The notes beneath the pieces were generated by a model. It was not told where the DNA came from. It ran no database searches and saw nothing but the letters and a program-made list of their open reading frames with translations. This document shows, in pieces, positions 1 through 6,609 of a DNA stretch of 8,983 nt. The stretch is from Candidatus Saccharicenans sp. (GTDB lineage Bacteria > Acidobacteriota > Aminicenantia > Aminicenantales > Saccharicenantaceae). Location of the stretch: NCBI GenBank assembly GCA_024653405.1, contig JANLGB010000087.1, forward strand, positions 1 through 8,983. Direction: 5' to 3'. Each line of letters begins with the position of its first letter. Position 1 is the stretch's first letter. Position numbers and translations under genes: made by a program.

Positions 1-1
1 G

Positions 2-562
2 AAGAACGAATCCAGCCAGAATGTTGACGCCGGCCTCAAGATTACCGGTCGCCGCCTTTTTCTCGGATTCTATGGCTTTAGCTACCGCATTGACAACCTG
101 GTGGAAAGGTACCTGATAGGAACAGACCTCTATACCTACGGCAATGTGGAACAGGGCAGGATTAAAGGGCTGGAACTGGAGTGGGAATATTTCCCGGTAC
201 CGCGGCTATCTGTCTTCGGTAACGGTTTCCTCTATGACGGTAAGAGCCGGGTGTCGGCCGGCCCTCTGAACGATATCCCGCCCCGGCGCCTGATTCTTGG
301 CAGCCGGGTGTGGTTCGGACGCCTCCACCTGGAAGTCAACGGTTACTTCCAGGCCAGCCAGGACAATCCGGGACCATCGGAAATTGCCATCCCGGGTTAC
401 AGTCTTTTGAATCTCAAGGCTGTCTATAATGTCAATCGTTGGTTCAGGCTTTATTTCCGGATAAACAACCTGCTGGACCAAGAATACCTGGCCCGGCCTG
501 ACCCAGATTCCAGGCCGGAGCCGGGTCGGAATTTTTTGTTCGGTCTGAGTTTTGCTTATTAA
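2..562 (+). CDS. TonB-dependent outer-membrane receptor, C-terminal part (5' end outside window)
   Basis: The frame is open from base 2 to the TAA at 560-562 and gives 186 residues with no start in the window, so the gene begins upstream. An internal GTG at base 101 is not a credible start because receptor-like sequence (NVDAGLKI, LGFYGFSYRIDNLV) precedes it in frame. Visible features are alternating beta strands with many aromatic residues, the IKGLELEWEY strand typical of these barrels, and a C-terminal block with NNLLDQEYLARP, PEPGRNF and a final aromatic tyrosine. That block is the family's usual C-terminal signature and the recognition end for outer-membrane insertion. The protein would take up a siderophore, vitamin or oligomer across the outer membrane with energy from TonB-ExbBD. 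The ligand cannot be told because the plug domain is missing. The family assignment is secure and the substrate is unknown. Confidence 0.9.
   Translation, partial: KNESSQNVDAGLKITGRRLFLGFYGFSYRIDNLVERYLIGTDLYTYGNVEQGRIKGLELEWEYFPVPRLSVFGNGFLYDGKSRVSAGPLNDIPPRRLILGSRVWFGRLHLEVNGYFQASQDNPGPSEIAIPGYSLLNLKAVYNVNRWFRLYFRINNLLDQEYLARPDPDSRPEPGRNFLFGLSFAY
493..537 (+). terminator. Hairpin plus T-run inside the 3' end of the TonB receptor gene (weak terminator candidate)
   Basis: Bases 493-500 (CCGGCCTG) and 511-518 (CAGGCCGG) form a perfect 8-bp inverted repeat. An alternative pairing joins GACCC (500-504) with GGGTC (523-527). A run of six T follows at 532-537. The spacing between stem and T-run is 13 nt for the first pairing and 4 nt for the second, and the whole element lies in coding sequence, so it may simply reflect GC-rich codons followed by Asn-Phe-Leu-Phe. 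Confidence 0.2.
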
Positions 563-591
563 GCCAAAGTATAAACTGCAAACCGGAAGAA

Positions 592-919
592 GTGACCATA
601 GAATTCAAGACCATCGTTTCATTTTCAGCCAGGCGCCAGATGTCGAGCCGGAAATACACCAGGTCCCGGGGTCGAAAGCGACAAAATTGAGCTGTTCGTC
701 CAGGGGGTGAAAAATGCCGAGCAGGCTTATGAGCTGGCCCGTAAACTGGTGGCAGAAGAAGGTTTGCACTCGGCTCTCCTCTGCCCCGGTTTTTCTCAGG
801 CCGAAGTGGCCAGAAGGCAAGAAGCAGCCGGGCCGACAGTTTCAGTCAGCGTGGCCCGCGGCCATGGTCCGGGCAACCGAGACATAGCCGAAGTTTTCCG
901 CCAGGTCGGTTGGCATTGA
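592..919 (+). pseudogene. Small DUF6506-like protein, disrupted by two single-base frame breaks
   Basis: A coherent protein of about 109 residues appears only if three frames are joined. The first piece starts at GTG 592 and reads EFKTIVSFSA. The second is readable from about 633 to 683 and gives APDVEPEIHQVPGSKAT. The third runs from about 686 to the TGA at 917-919 and contains KIELFVQGVKNAEQAYELA, LHSALLCPGFS and a C-terminal RGHGPGNRD. Both joins need one missing base, near 630 (a C in GCCAGG) and in the AAAA at 683-686. The pattern of an N-terminal hydrophobic strand, a valine-glycine step before a helix (VQGVKNAEQAYELARKLV), then a CxGF-like turn resembles the small DUF6506 proteins of unknown function. 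The third frame alone could be read from GTG 707 as 70 residues, but it would lack the N-terminal strand and has no good ribosome site. It lies 29 nt after the receptor gene, so it may have been co-transcribed. I cannot tell true decay from sequencing error. Confidence 0.45.
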
Positions 920-991
920 AAGCTGCTGGCAGCGCTGGCCCTGGCCAGAATAAGAAACCAATGCTAAATTAGCCGGGAGAAGCTCAGGCTC

Positions 992-1594
992 TTACAGGCT
1001 AGCTCTGATTCCACCGTGAAAGACGCCCTTGTAGCCCCCGCCCAGTTCGCCAAACAGGGCTATTTTATCTCCGATCCTGAAGCCCAGAATCGTGACCTGG
1101 ACCACCGGGAAGGAGCTGGAGGAAGTTTCGCTATCTGAATAAGTATAGGTTCCTTTCCTGACGGTCAGGCCGACTCCCAATCCCGAATAAAGGCAAAAGT
1201 TCTTGCGGTTGATGAAGCGGTAATCCATTTCTACCGCCCCGGTATAATAATTTTCAGAATAGGTCCCGACCGGAATGTCCGACATGGCCAGGTTACCCGA
1301 AGCCCGGTCATAGGCGAAGGTCAGGCCAAAGGCCAGCCTGGACCGGCCGGCGTATTTGTAACTCAGAATGAAGGCGCCAGGATATTTGTTATCCACCTTG
1401 GCCGCTTGACCGATGGTTATGGTGATGAGCAGAACGTTGGTCAGGATGTCGGCTATCTGGCTTGAAGTCACCAGACCGTAGCCGACTGAAAATTCGTGTC
1501 TTTTTTGCTTCCCATAAGAATAGCTGAAAAGAGACAGGGTTAAAGCTGAAACCAGAATCAAAACCATCAGGGATTTCATCCTAGGAACGAACAT
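992..1594 (-). CDS. Secreted outer-membrane beta-barrel protein, function unknown
   Basis: The gene encodes 200 residues. The N-terminus has basic residues followed by a hydrophobic stretch (about residues 9-26, VLILVSALTLSLF) and a small-residue region near SYG 26-28, as expected for a Sec signal peptide. The mature part is a series of amphipathic strands rich in Tyr, Gly and Ser (KHEF-like start, FGLTFAYDR, VEMDYRFI, LYSGLGVGLTV, FGELGGGYKGV) ending in an alternating GGIRASL strand. This fits a small 8-stranded-type outer-membrane barrel. A serine-rich segment (SDSETSSSS, residues 153-161) is probably an exposed loop. The ATG at 1594 is preferred over the ATG at codon 6 because AAGGAGGAG stands four bases upstream of it (1597-1605). 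It is monocistronic and convergent with the gene before it. No specific family function is recognisable. Confidence 0.8.
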   Translation of the reverse strand: MFVPRMKSLMVLILVSALTLSLFSYSYGKQKRHEFSVGYGLVTSSQIADILTNVLLITITIGQAAKVDNKYPGAFILSYKYAGRSRLAFGLTFAYDRASGNLAMSDIPVGTYSENYYTGAVEMDYRFINRKNFCLYSGLGVGLTVRKGTYTYSDSETSSSSFPVVQVTILGFRIGDKIALFGELGGGYKGVFHGGIRASL

Positions 1595-1623
1595 AACTCC
1601 TCCTTAAAAAATTTTTTCTTATT

Positions 1624-1652
1624 TAAATATCAAAAAAGCCGATCCAAGGCAA
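1624..1652 (-). promoter_or_regulatory. Candidate sigma-70-type promoter for the beta-barrel gene
   Basis: Read on the minus strand, TTGCCT (1652-1647) is followed after exactly 17 bases by TATTTA (1629-1624) in a local AT-rich stretch. This would start transcription near 1617 and leave a leader of about 22 nt that contains the strong AAGGAGG ribosome site at 1599-1605. It matches the consensus at 4 of 6 positions in each hexamer, so this is a reasonable but unproven site. Confidence 0.4.
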
Positions 1653-1928
1653 GAAATTTCGTCAGCTGGACCAATAAATAATTGAAGGACCTCCGGCGGA
1701 CCGGACTGGCGGTAGCCGGACCACTGAACCAGGCTCAGCCTTCTTAGGGGTGGCGCCTGTTCACTCCAATTGGACCGGAAACCACTATTATGGCCAGATG
1801 CCGATTGGACAGGTTATTGTTATCCGGCCTGTTTTCGACTTAAGGCGGGGGGTTTTTATAGTAATATTCAGGGCCGGGTTTGCGGCCTGGGGGCAAAATA
1901 AATTGCCATGGCTTAGGCCGGGCGATGA
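1653..1928. other. Gene-free interval between the barrel gene promoter and the synthetase stop codon
   Basis: I see no convincing protein here. A plus-strand reading frame from 1750 continues antisense into the synthetase gene, lacks a ribosome site and looks like no family. Two small inverted repeats lie close behind the synthetase stop: GGCAA/TTGCC (1892-1896 with 1903-1907), and CAGG(G)CCG/CGGCCTG (1869-1876 with 1883-1889) with one bulged base. They could form 3' hairpins for the leftward transcript, but no T-run follows on that strand. The rest is GC-rich, with repeated CCGGAC/GGACC words. Confidence 0.5.
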
Positions 1929-4250
1929 TTATAGCTCTTTGAGGCCGGAATTTACCAGCTTTCTCATAAAGCGCACGGCCTGGTCACAGCTCCGGAAAAC
2001 CGGCAGGCCTGCCTTTTCCAGGTGCTCGGCCAGCGGGTCATACCACCGGCCGGCGTCGATGTTGACCACCAGCGGTTTATCGGTGCTCCGGAAAATTGAC
2101 ACCAGCCGCCCGGCCAGGCTGTTCTCAGAATAAATGTTTTCGCCATGATGGTCAGCCGGCGGCAGGGTTTGCAGGGCCGCCGTCATGGGCACGCAGGAAA
2201 TTACAGCGCAATCGATCCGGCTATCCTGCAGCAAGGCTTCCACACAGCCGCAAAAAGTGGCGTCATCCGCCATCGGGGTTACATCCAGCGGGTTGTGAAC
2301 ATCCTGGAGGCGGTCAATACCCAGCGGTTGCAAGACTTTCATAATCCTGCCCACGGTTTCATCGGAGAATGGCTGCAGCACCAGTTCCCCGTCCTCCCCT
2401 TTCAGGTTATCGGCCATGATGACCGACTCAAACCCGGCATTGGACATCAGGCCCACCCGGCGGCCGGCTATTTTTTTGCCTTCCAGCAGAATCAGGGCTT
2501 TAACCATATTTTCAAATTCCTCAATGGTCTCGGCCACGATGGCTCCGGCCTGCCTCAGGAGATTCCGCCCGACGAAATAATCTCCGGCCACTGAAGCCGT
2601 GTGGCTGGCCGTGGCCTTTCTTCCTTCAGGACTGCGTCCGGATTTGTAGACCACCAGTTGCTTTCCGGCCCGGACCGTTTCTCTGGCCGCCTGCAGGAAG
2701 CGCCAGCCGTCGCCCGGCCTGAAGCCCTCGGCATAAACAGCCACAATCCTGGCTTCCGGCCGGTCTTGAAGATAGGTCAGGTAATCGCCCAGGGTCAGGT
2801 CGAGCTGATTGCCGACCGAGATGGCGTAGACGGGCTCAAAGCGGTCCTGCTTGCTCATCCGGGACAGCATGAAGGCTCCGCTCTGGCTGACAATGGCCAG
2901 TCCCGCCTTCAGCCCGCTCGGCTTGCGGAATTTATATTCAGGAATAAAAGTGCTGTCGTATTTTCCCGGAGCCGAGATAATCCCCAGGCAGTTTCCTCCA
3001 TTTACCACCGGCGCCGGTTTCCCCGCCTGGCGCCTGGTTCTTATCAGATTCCTGATGTCATCCTCAATGCTTTGGGTGCCTGATTTTTCTCCCAGGCCGC
3101 CAGCTATAACTATAACCGAGCGGGCTTTTTCCAGCTCCACCAGGTCCTTCATCACCGGGTAAACCATCTCCGCCCCCAGGGTCAGGATGAACAGGTCGAC
3201 GGTCTCGGGCAACTCGGCCACCGAGGGGAAACAGCGGCAGCCCTCGATGCTTTCCAGCCCCGGCTTAACCACATAAATCTTCTCTCGGGGAAAACCGTTC
3301 TGGATGACATTGTTCAGGATGATGTGCCCGACGTTCATTTTTTCTGAAACGCCGATGATGGCCAGGCTTTTCGGCTCCAGCAATTTCTGGATCTGGGCCA
3401 CCGGCCTTCCTTTGGCTTCCATCTTTTCCCGGGAAAAACGGCACAGGCCGTCCAGGGGAATCAAACGACCCTTCCTGATGACCAGCGGGTTGACTTCGAG
3501 CTCTTCCAGGGTGAAAGGCAAACGCCGGTCAAAAGGTGAAAAATCCCGGGCCAGTCTCTGGAAAATCGCGATAGCCTGGAGCAAGGTTTCGGGCTTGACC
3601 AGCGCCTGGCGGCCGCGGAATTCTCTGGCGATTTTCTCAAAGACAGCCACTGCTTCCAGTTCCTTTATTATCTGGCTTCGGTTCAGACCGGCAGGCGGAA
3701 GAATTGCCAGGCTGTAGCCTTCTCGGAGGTGGGCGTTCAAGAATTCCACTTCCAGGCCACCGCCGCCAAAAGTGATAACCGGTCCGAAATCCCTGGAAAC
3801 CCTCAGACCCAGGAGCAGTTCCGAGCCCAGCCCGGCTTGCTCGTAAGATACCAGCTCGGCCACCAGCACTCCCTGAATGGACCCGGCCACCTCTGCGGCC
3901 GAAACCCGGCCCTGGCCAAAAACCAGGCTGTACCTGGCCGGAATCTCAGCATACATCCTATTCACGGCCGCTCTTACTTCCCTGAGGTTGGCCTTGGCTA
4001 TGACCACCCCGCCGACATCAGACTTATGAAGAATCAGCGGAGATACAATTTTCACCACCTCCCGGTCCGTTCCCAATCTCTTCAGACTGGAGGCCGCCAG
4101 TGGCTTTCCTTTCGGCCAGAAGATATGCCGCGGAACCGGCATCCCGTAAGCTCCGAGCAAACGGTAGACTTCCGGTTCCAGCAGGAAATTGCGACCAGAA
4201 CTTTCGGCTTTCTCCAGGATGGACTGAACTATTTTTGGCTGGTTTTTCAT
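1929..4250 (-). CDS. ADP-forming acyl-CoA synthetase, fused beta-alpha (acetate/aryl-acetate--CoA ligase type)
   Basis: The protein has 773 residues and would convert an acyl- or aryl-acetyl-CoA plus ADP and phosphate to the acid, CoA and ATP by substrate-level phosphorylation in the cytoplasm. The N-terminal part (about 5-275) is the ATP-grasp domain (beta-type), with LHKSDVGGV around His75, the glycine patch FGGGG at 161-165 and ELEVNPL at 250-256. The middle (about 285-395) is the CoA-binding Rossmann domain (SLAIIGVSEKMNVGH). The rest (about 415-773) is the succinyl-CoA-synthetase-like alpha region, with NGGNCLG, IVSQSGAF at 453-460 and TASHTASVAG, whose His550 matches the phosphorylated histidine. 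The domain order is ATP-grasp first, opposite to the alpha-then-beta fusion common in bacteria. I chose ATG 4250 because GGGGGT stands six bases upstream. An in-frame ATG at 4277 would add nine polar residues outside the domain and has no ribosome site. It is last in the iorA-iorB operon, 44 nt after iorB, so aryl-acetyl-CoA is the likely substrate. Confidence 0.9.
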   Translation of the reverse strand: MKNQPKIVQSILEKAESSGRNFLLEPEVYRLLGAYGMPVPRHIFWPKGKPLAASSLKRLGTDREVVKIVSPLILHKSDVGGVVIAKANLREVRAAVNRMYAEIPARYSLVFGQGRVSAAEVAGSIQGVLVAELVSYEQAGLGSELLLGLRVSRDFGPVITFGGGGLEVEFLNAHLREGYSLAILPPAGLNRSQIIKELEAVAVFEKIAREFRGRQALVKPETLLQAIAIFQRLARDFSPFDRRLPFTLEELEVNPLVIRKGRLIPLDGLCRFSREKMEAKGRPVAQIQKLLEPKSLAIIGVSEKMNVGHIILNNVIQNGFPREKIYVVKPGLESIEGCRCFPSVAELPETVDLFILTLGAEMVYPVMKDLVELEKARSVIVIAGGLGEKSGTQSIEDDIRNLIRTRRQAGKPAPVVNGGNCLGIISAPGKYDSTFIPEYKFRKPSGLKAGLAIVSQSGAFMLSRMSKQDRFEPVYAISVGNQLDLTLGDYLTYLQDRPEARIVAVYAEGFRPGDGWRFLQAARETVRAGKQLVVYKSGRSPEGRKATASHTASVAGDYFVGRNLLRQAGAIVAETIEEFENMVKALILLEGKKIAGRRVGLMSNAGFESVIMADNLKGEDGELVLQPFSDETVGRIMKVLQPLGIDRLQDVHNPLDVTPMADDATFCGCVEALLQDSRIDCAVISCVPMTAALQTLPPADHHGENIYSENSLAGRLVSIFRSTDKPLVVNIDAGRWYDPLAEHLEKAGLPVFRSCDQAVRFMRKLVNSGLKEL

Positions 4251-4256
4251 ACTTTT

Positions 4257-4262
4257 ACCCCC
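4257..4262 (-). promoter_or_regulatory. Ribosome binding site that decides the synthetase start
   Basis: The minus strand reads GGGGGT followed by AAAAGT and ATG at 4250. The site is not canonical but is purine-rich and correctly spaced, whereas the ATG at 4277 follows a CTGTTCCC-type sequence with no purine block. Confidence 0.45.
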
Positions 4263-4294
4263 GTCCTGTGATGTCACGGGAACAGCAGCCGGAT

Positions 4295-4879
4295 TTACCG
4301 GCCGCCGGCCCGGGCTGCCTGACGCCCGAGGTCAAAGGCCTTGAGATTGGTCTGGACCAGCTGCGGCCCCCGTTTTTCAAACAGGACCGGGATGTATTTT
4401 TTAAGTGAATCTTCCTTAAGCGGCAGGAAAATCGAAGCCGCACCCAGCATGACCATGTTCTGGGCCCGGACACTGCCCGCTTCCCGGGCCAGTTTGTCTG
4501 AATCTATCAGCACGTGGACCGGAGCTTTCTTTATTTCCCGGAAAACTTCTTCCAGCACTGGATAATCGGAAATATTGGTATAGGGGGTGCTGCTGGAAAC
4601 GACCGCCCCGTCTGGTTTCAAGTATTCAAAGTAGCGCAGGGTCTCCAGCGGTTCGACACTCAGAATCATGTCAGCCTGGCCCAGGGGAATGAGGTCGCTG
4701 TAAATGTGAGCATCGGCCAGGCGGAGATGCGACTGAACCGCTCCGCCCCTCTGGGACATCCCGTGGACCTCCGCCTGCTTGAAAAACAAACCTTCCTCCA
4801 GGGCCGCATTATCGATAACGAAGGCGATCGACAGAATGCCCTGACCGCCGACTCCCGCCAGGATGATATCGTATTTCAT
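4295..4879 (-). CDS. iorB: Indolepyruvate oxidoreductase subunit beta
   Basis: The product has 194 residues, the usual length for this gamma-type pyruvate/ketoisovalerate oxidoreductase subunit. With IorA it oxidatively decarboxylates aryl-pyruvates (indolepyruvate, phenylpyruvate, hydroxyphenylpyruvate) to aryl-acetyl-CoA in the cytoplasm. The N-terminus shows MKYDIILAGVGGQGILS with the GVGGQG loop at 9-14. EVHGMSQRGG follows at 37-46, which is diagnostic for IorB, and QNMVMLGA lies at 140-147. I chose ATG 4879 because AAAGGAG lies six bases upstream and the family starts directly with this beta strand. The in-frame ATG at 4918 would add a charged 13-residue tail inside the iorA gene. Its start lies two bases after the iorA stop, with its ribosome site inside the last iorA codons, so translation is probably coupled and the subunits are made in equal amounts. 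Confidence 0.94.
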   Translation of the reverse strand: MKYDIILAGVGGQGILSIAFVIDNAALEEGLFFKQAEVHGMSQRGGAVQSHLRLADAHIYSDLIPLGQADMILSVEPLETLRYFEYLKPDGAVVSSSTPYTNISDYPVLEEVFREIKKAPVHVLIDSDKLAREAGSVRAQNMVMLGAASIFLPLKEDSLKKYIPVLFEKRGPQLVQTNLKAFDLGRQAARAGGR

Positions 4880-4881
4880 CT

Positions 4882-6480
4882 TTAGCTCCTTTTTTTCTCG
4901 CCTACGATCTGGATGCATTCTCTGCGGGCGATGATAACCGAAAGTCCGCGGTAAGCCAGTTCTTCCTTGATAACCCTGACGTTCTCCTGGTGGTTCTTGG
5001 GCAGGGGCACGATTATCCTGAGGTGATTCTGGTCCAGGCCCAGCCCGGCCACCAGGCGGTCAAGCGGCTCACCGGTGCCAAAACTGGGCTGGGTCCCGGT
5101 CATAGCCACCGTGCCGTTGTCCAGAATGATGACGGTCATCACCTTGTTAGAAAATACGGCATCCAGCAGCGGTGTTATCCCCGAATGGGCGAAGGTGGAA
5201 TCGCCGATCACCGCCACCGAGGGATGAATGCCGGCTTCGGACCCACCCTTGGCCATGGAGACACTGGCCCCCATGCAGACACAGGTCTGGATGGCATTGT
5301 AGGGAGGAAGCGCCCCCAGGGTGTAGCAACCAATATCGGAGAAAACAACCGGCCGGGGAAAATCCTTCAGAGCTTCGTTCAGGGCCTTATAAGTATCAGC
5401 GTGAGGGCAGCCGACGCATAACTGGGGCGGGCGTCCCGCCAGCTTGAAATCTCCGAGCTTGAGGCCGGTCCTTTCCGGCAGTCCGAGGGCCCTGGCCACC
5501 AGGTCGGGGGTCAGCTCGCCACTGGCAGGCAGGCTGCCGTCCAGTTTGCCCCGGATGGTTTTCCCGGGAATCCCGGTCACCCCACGGATGAACCTTTCGA
5601 TGAAGGGATAACCTTCCTCGATCACCAGGATTTCATCAACCCGGTCGATCAACTGTCGCAATTTATTCACCGGGAAAGGATAGGTTGAGACTTTGAGGCA
5701 GGAGGGCTCAGCCGGCAGCCCGGCCACCACTTCCTTAAAATAATTGAAAGCGATGCCTGATACCACCACCCCCAGCCGGCCGCCCGCCGGGTTGAGCACC
5801 AGCTGGTTATAAGGGGTATTTTCCGAATAATCCAGCAGTTCCTTCTGCCTGTCGAGCAAAATTTTAAAGCGACGCCTGGCATTTCCGGGAAGCAGGGTCC
5901 AGTCCTGCCAGGTGCCGTATTCCAGGCCCTGGTTCTGCTGCCGGGACTCGGCCGTTTGAACTGAAGACCGGCTGTGGGCCAGCCTGGTCACCAGACGAAT
6001 CATTACTGGGATCCTGAACTTTTCCGACAGGTCGAAGGCTTCCCGGGTCATAACGTAGGCTTCCTGGTGGTTAGTTGGTTCCAGGCACAGGATGCGGGCA
6101 AAATCAGCATAATAACGACTATCCTGTTCATCCTGGGAGGAGTGCATGCCCGGGTCGTCGGCCACCACCACCACCAGACCGCCGTTGGCCCCGGTGATGG
6201 CCGAATTTATAAAAGGATCAGCGGCCACGTTCAGCCCGACATGCTTGAAGGAGACCATGGCCCTTTTGCCGGCGAAGGAAACACCCAGAGCTTCCTCGCA
6301 GGCCACCTTCTCGTTAACGCACCACTTGGCCGTGTATTTCCGGCCGCCCTCGGAGTGCCGGATCAGAAACTCCATGATTTCCGAGGCCGGGGTTCCGGGA
6401 TAGGAATAGGCGGCTGTCAGGCCGGCCTGGACCGCGGCCAAGGCTACGGCTTCATCGCCAAGGAGGACAATTTTTTCCAT
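4882..6480 (-). CDS. iorA: Indolepyruvate oxidoreductase subunit alpha, short form without C-terminal ferredoxin domain
   Basis: This is the thiamine-diphosphate subunit (532 residues). The N-terminal pyrimidine-binding domain shows SYPGTPASEI at 26-35 and WCVNEKVACEEAL at 53-65 with the glutamates expected to contact the cofactor. A transketolase-C-like middle domain follows (about 235-330). The C-terminal pyrophosphate domain has LCVGCPH at 354-360, the GDSTFAHSG motif at 426-434 and the matching ILDN asparagine at 455, then TVAMTGTQ. Archaeal IorA goes on for roughly another hundred residues with two CxxCxxCxxxCP clusters. Here the protein stops at IIARRECIQIVGEKKRS, just where that domain would begin, and iorB starts two bases later, so nothing has been lost to a downstream frame. 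ATG 6480 has AAAGGA eight bases upstream. It is the first gene of the iorA-iorB-synthetase operon. Confidence 0.95.
   Translation of the reverse strand: MEKIVLLGDEAVALAAVQAGLTAAYSYPGTPASEIMEFLIRHSEGGRKYTAKWCVNEKVACEEALGVSFAGKRAMVSFKHVGLNVAADPFINSAITGANGGLVVVVADDPGMHSSQDEQDSRYYADFARILCLEPTNHQEAYVMTREAFDLSEKFRIPVMIRLVTRLAHSRSSVQTAESRQQNQGLEYGTWQDWTLLPGNARRRFKILLDRQKELLDYSENTPYNQLVLNPAGGRLGVVVSGIAFNYFKEVVAGLPAEPSCLKVSTYPFPVNKLRQLIDRVDEILVIEEGYPFIERFIRGVTGIPGKTIRGKLDGSLPASGELTPDLVARALGLPERTGLKLGDFKLAGRPPQLCVGCPHADTYKALNEALKDFPRPVVFSDIGCYTLGALPPYNAIQTCVCMGASVSMAKGGSEAGIHPSVAVIGDSTFAHSGITPLLDAVFSNKVMTVIILDNGTVAMTGTQPSFGTGEPLDRLVAGLGLDQNHLRIIVPLPKNHQENVRVIKEELAYRGLSVIIARRECIQIVGEKKRS
4886..4892 (-). 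promoter_or_regulatory. iorB ribosome binding site embedded in the end of iorA
   Basis: On the minus strand AAAGGAG (4892-4886) precedes CTAAAG and the iorB ATG at 4879. The site overlaps the last Lys-Arg-Ser codons and adjoins the TAA of iorA, which indicates translational coupling and rules out the longer iorB start at 4918. Confidence 0.75.
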
Positions 6481-6488
6481 GGTATAAT

Positions 6489-6494
6489 TCCTTT
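6489..6494 (-). promoter_or_regulatory. iorA ribosome binding site
   Basis: The minus strand reads AAAGGA at 6494-6489, eight bases before the ATG at 6480, in an otherwise AT-rich leader. This supports the chosen iorA start, which also matches the natural N-terminus of the family (MEKIVLLGDEAVA). Confidence 0.6.
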
Positions 6495-6528
6495 AATTTA
6501 TCTTAAGTAACTGACAGAATTAGTTTTT

Positions 6529-6558
6529 AGCATACAATTAAATCCTGAAAGCTGTCAA
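6529..6558 (-). promoter_or_regulatory. Candidate promoter of the iorA-iorB-synthetase operon
   Basis: On the minus strand a perfect TTGACA (6558-6553) is followed after 18 bases by TATGCT (6534-6529), 4 of 6 to the -10 consensus. Transcription would start near 6522, giving a leader of about 40 nt that carries the iorA ribosome site. It lies about 20 bp from the inner edge of the 6578-6609 palindrome, which would sit just upstream of the -35, near -56 to -87. That position suits an activator or a modest repressor effect. Confidence 0.5.
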
Positions 6559-6577
6559 GGACATTTGATTTGCCTAA

Positions 6578-6609
6578 AATCTACTATTCCTATAGAATTA
6601 TAGTAGATT
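6578..6609. promoter_or_regulatory. Perfect 10-bp inverted repeat, likely operator in the divergent iorA/rrf2 region
   Basis: The arms AATCTACTAT (6578-6587) and ATAGTAGATT (6600-6609) are exact reverse complements separated by 12 bases, giving a 32-bp AT-rich dyad. An inner ATTC/GAAT repeat (6586-6589, 6595-6598) is almost concentric. Rrf2-family proteins such as IscR, NsrR and CymR are dimers that bind AT-rich dyads of roughly this size, often in their own promoter. The gene immediately to the right encodes one, so autoregulation is the natural inference. The half-site is not one I can match to a characterised motif. The dyad also contains TATAGA (6591-6596), which with TTGCCT (6570-6575) would make a short-spaced (15 bp) rightward promoter. 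Confidence 0.6.

Noticed and set aside
920..991. Bidirectional terminator between the convergent genes
   Set aside because: Only short imperfect repeats (GGCCctGGCC, and AGGCT repeated near 986 and 996) are present, with no GC stem followed by a T-run on either strand.
1869..1907. Intrinsic terminator for the synthetase operon
   Set aside because: Two short hairpins are possible but neither is followed by a T-run on the minus strand, so I describe them only as part of the gene-free interval.
1750..2133. Plus-strand reading frame of 127 residues starting in the gene-free interval
   Set aside because: More than half lies antisense to the synthetase C-terminus, there is no ribosome site, the composition is Arg/Ser/Pro-rich with no family resemblance, and the opposite strand carries a clear enzyme.
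4251..4277. Upstream synthetase start at 4277
   Set aside because: The nine extra residues (MTSQDGGKS) lie outside the ATP-grasp domain and encode the purine block that serves as ribosome site for ATG 4250. No ribosome site precedes 4277.
4880..4918. Upstream iorB start at 4918
   Set aside because: It adds a charged 13-residue extension within iorA and has no purine block at the right distance. The ATG at 4879 has AAAGGAG and matches the family N-terminus.
5974..6510. Plus-strand frame of 178 residues antisense to iorA
   Set aside because: It is a shadow of the iorA codons on the opposite strand. Gly/Val/His-rich sequence without domain resemblance is expected from GC-rich antisense frames. 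The same applies to long plus-strand frames at 3729-4271, 4514-4885 and 4990-5421.
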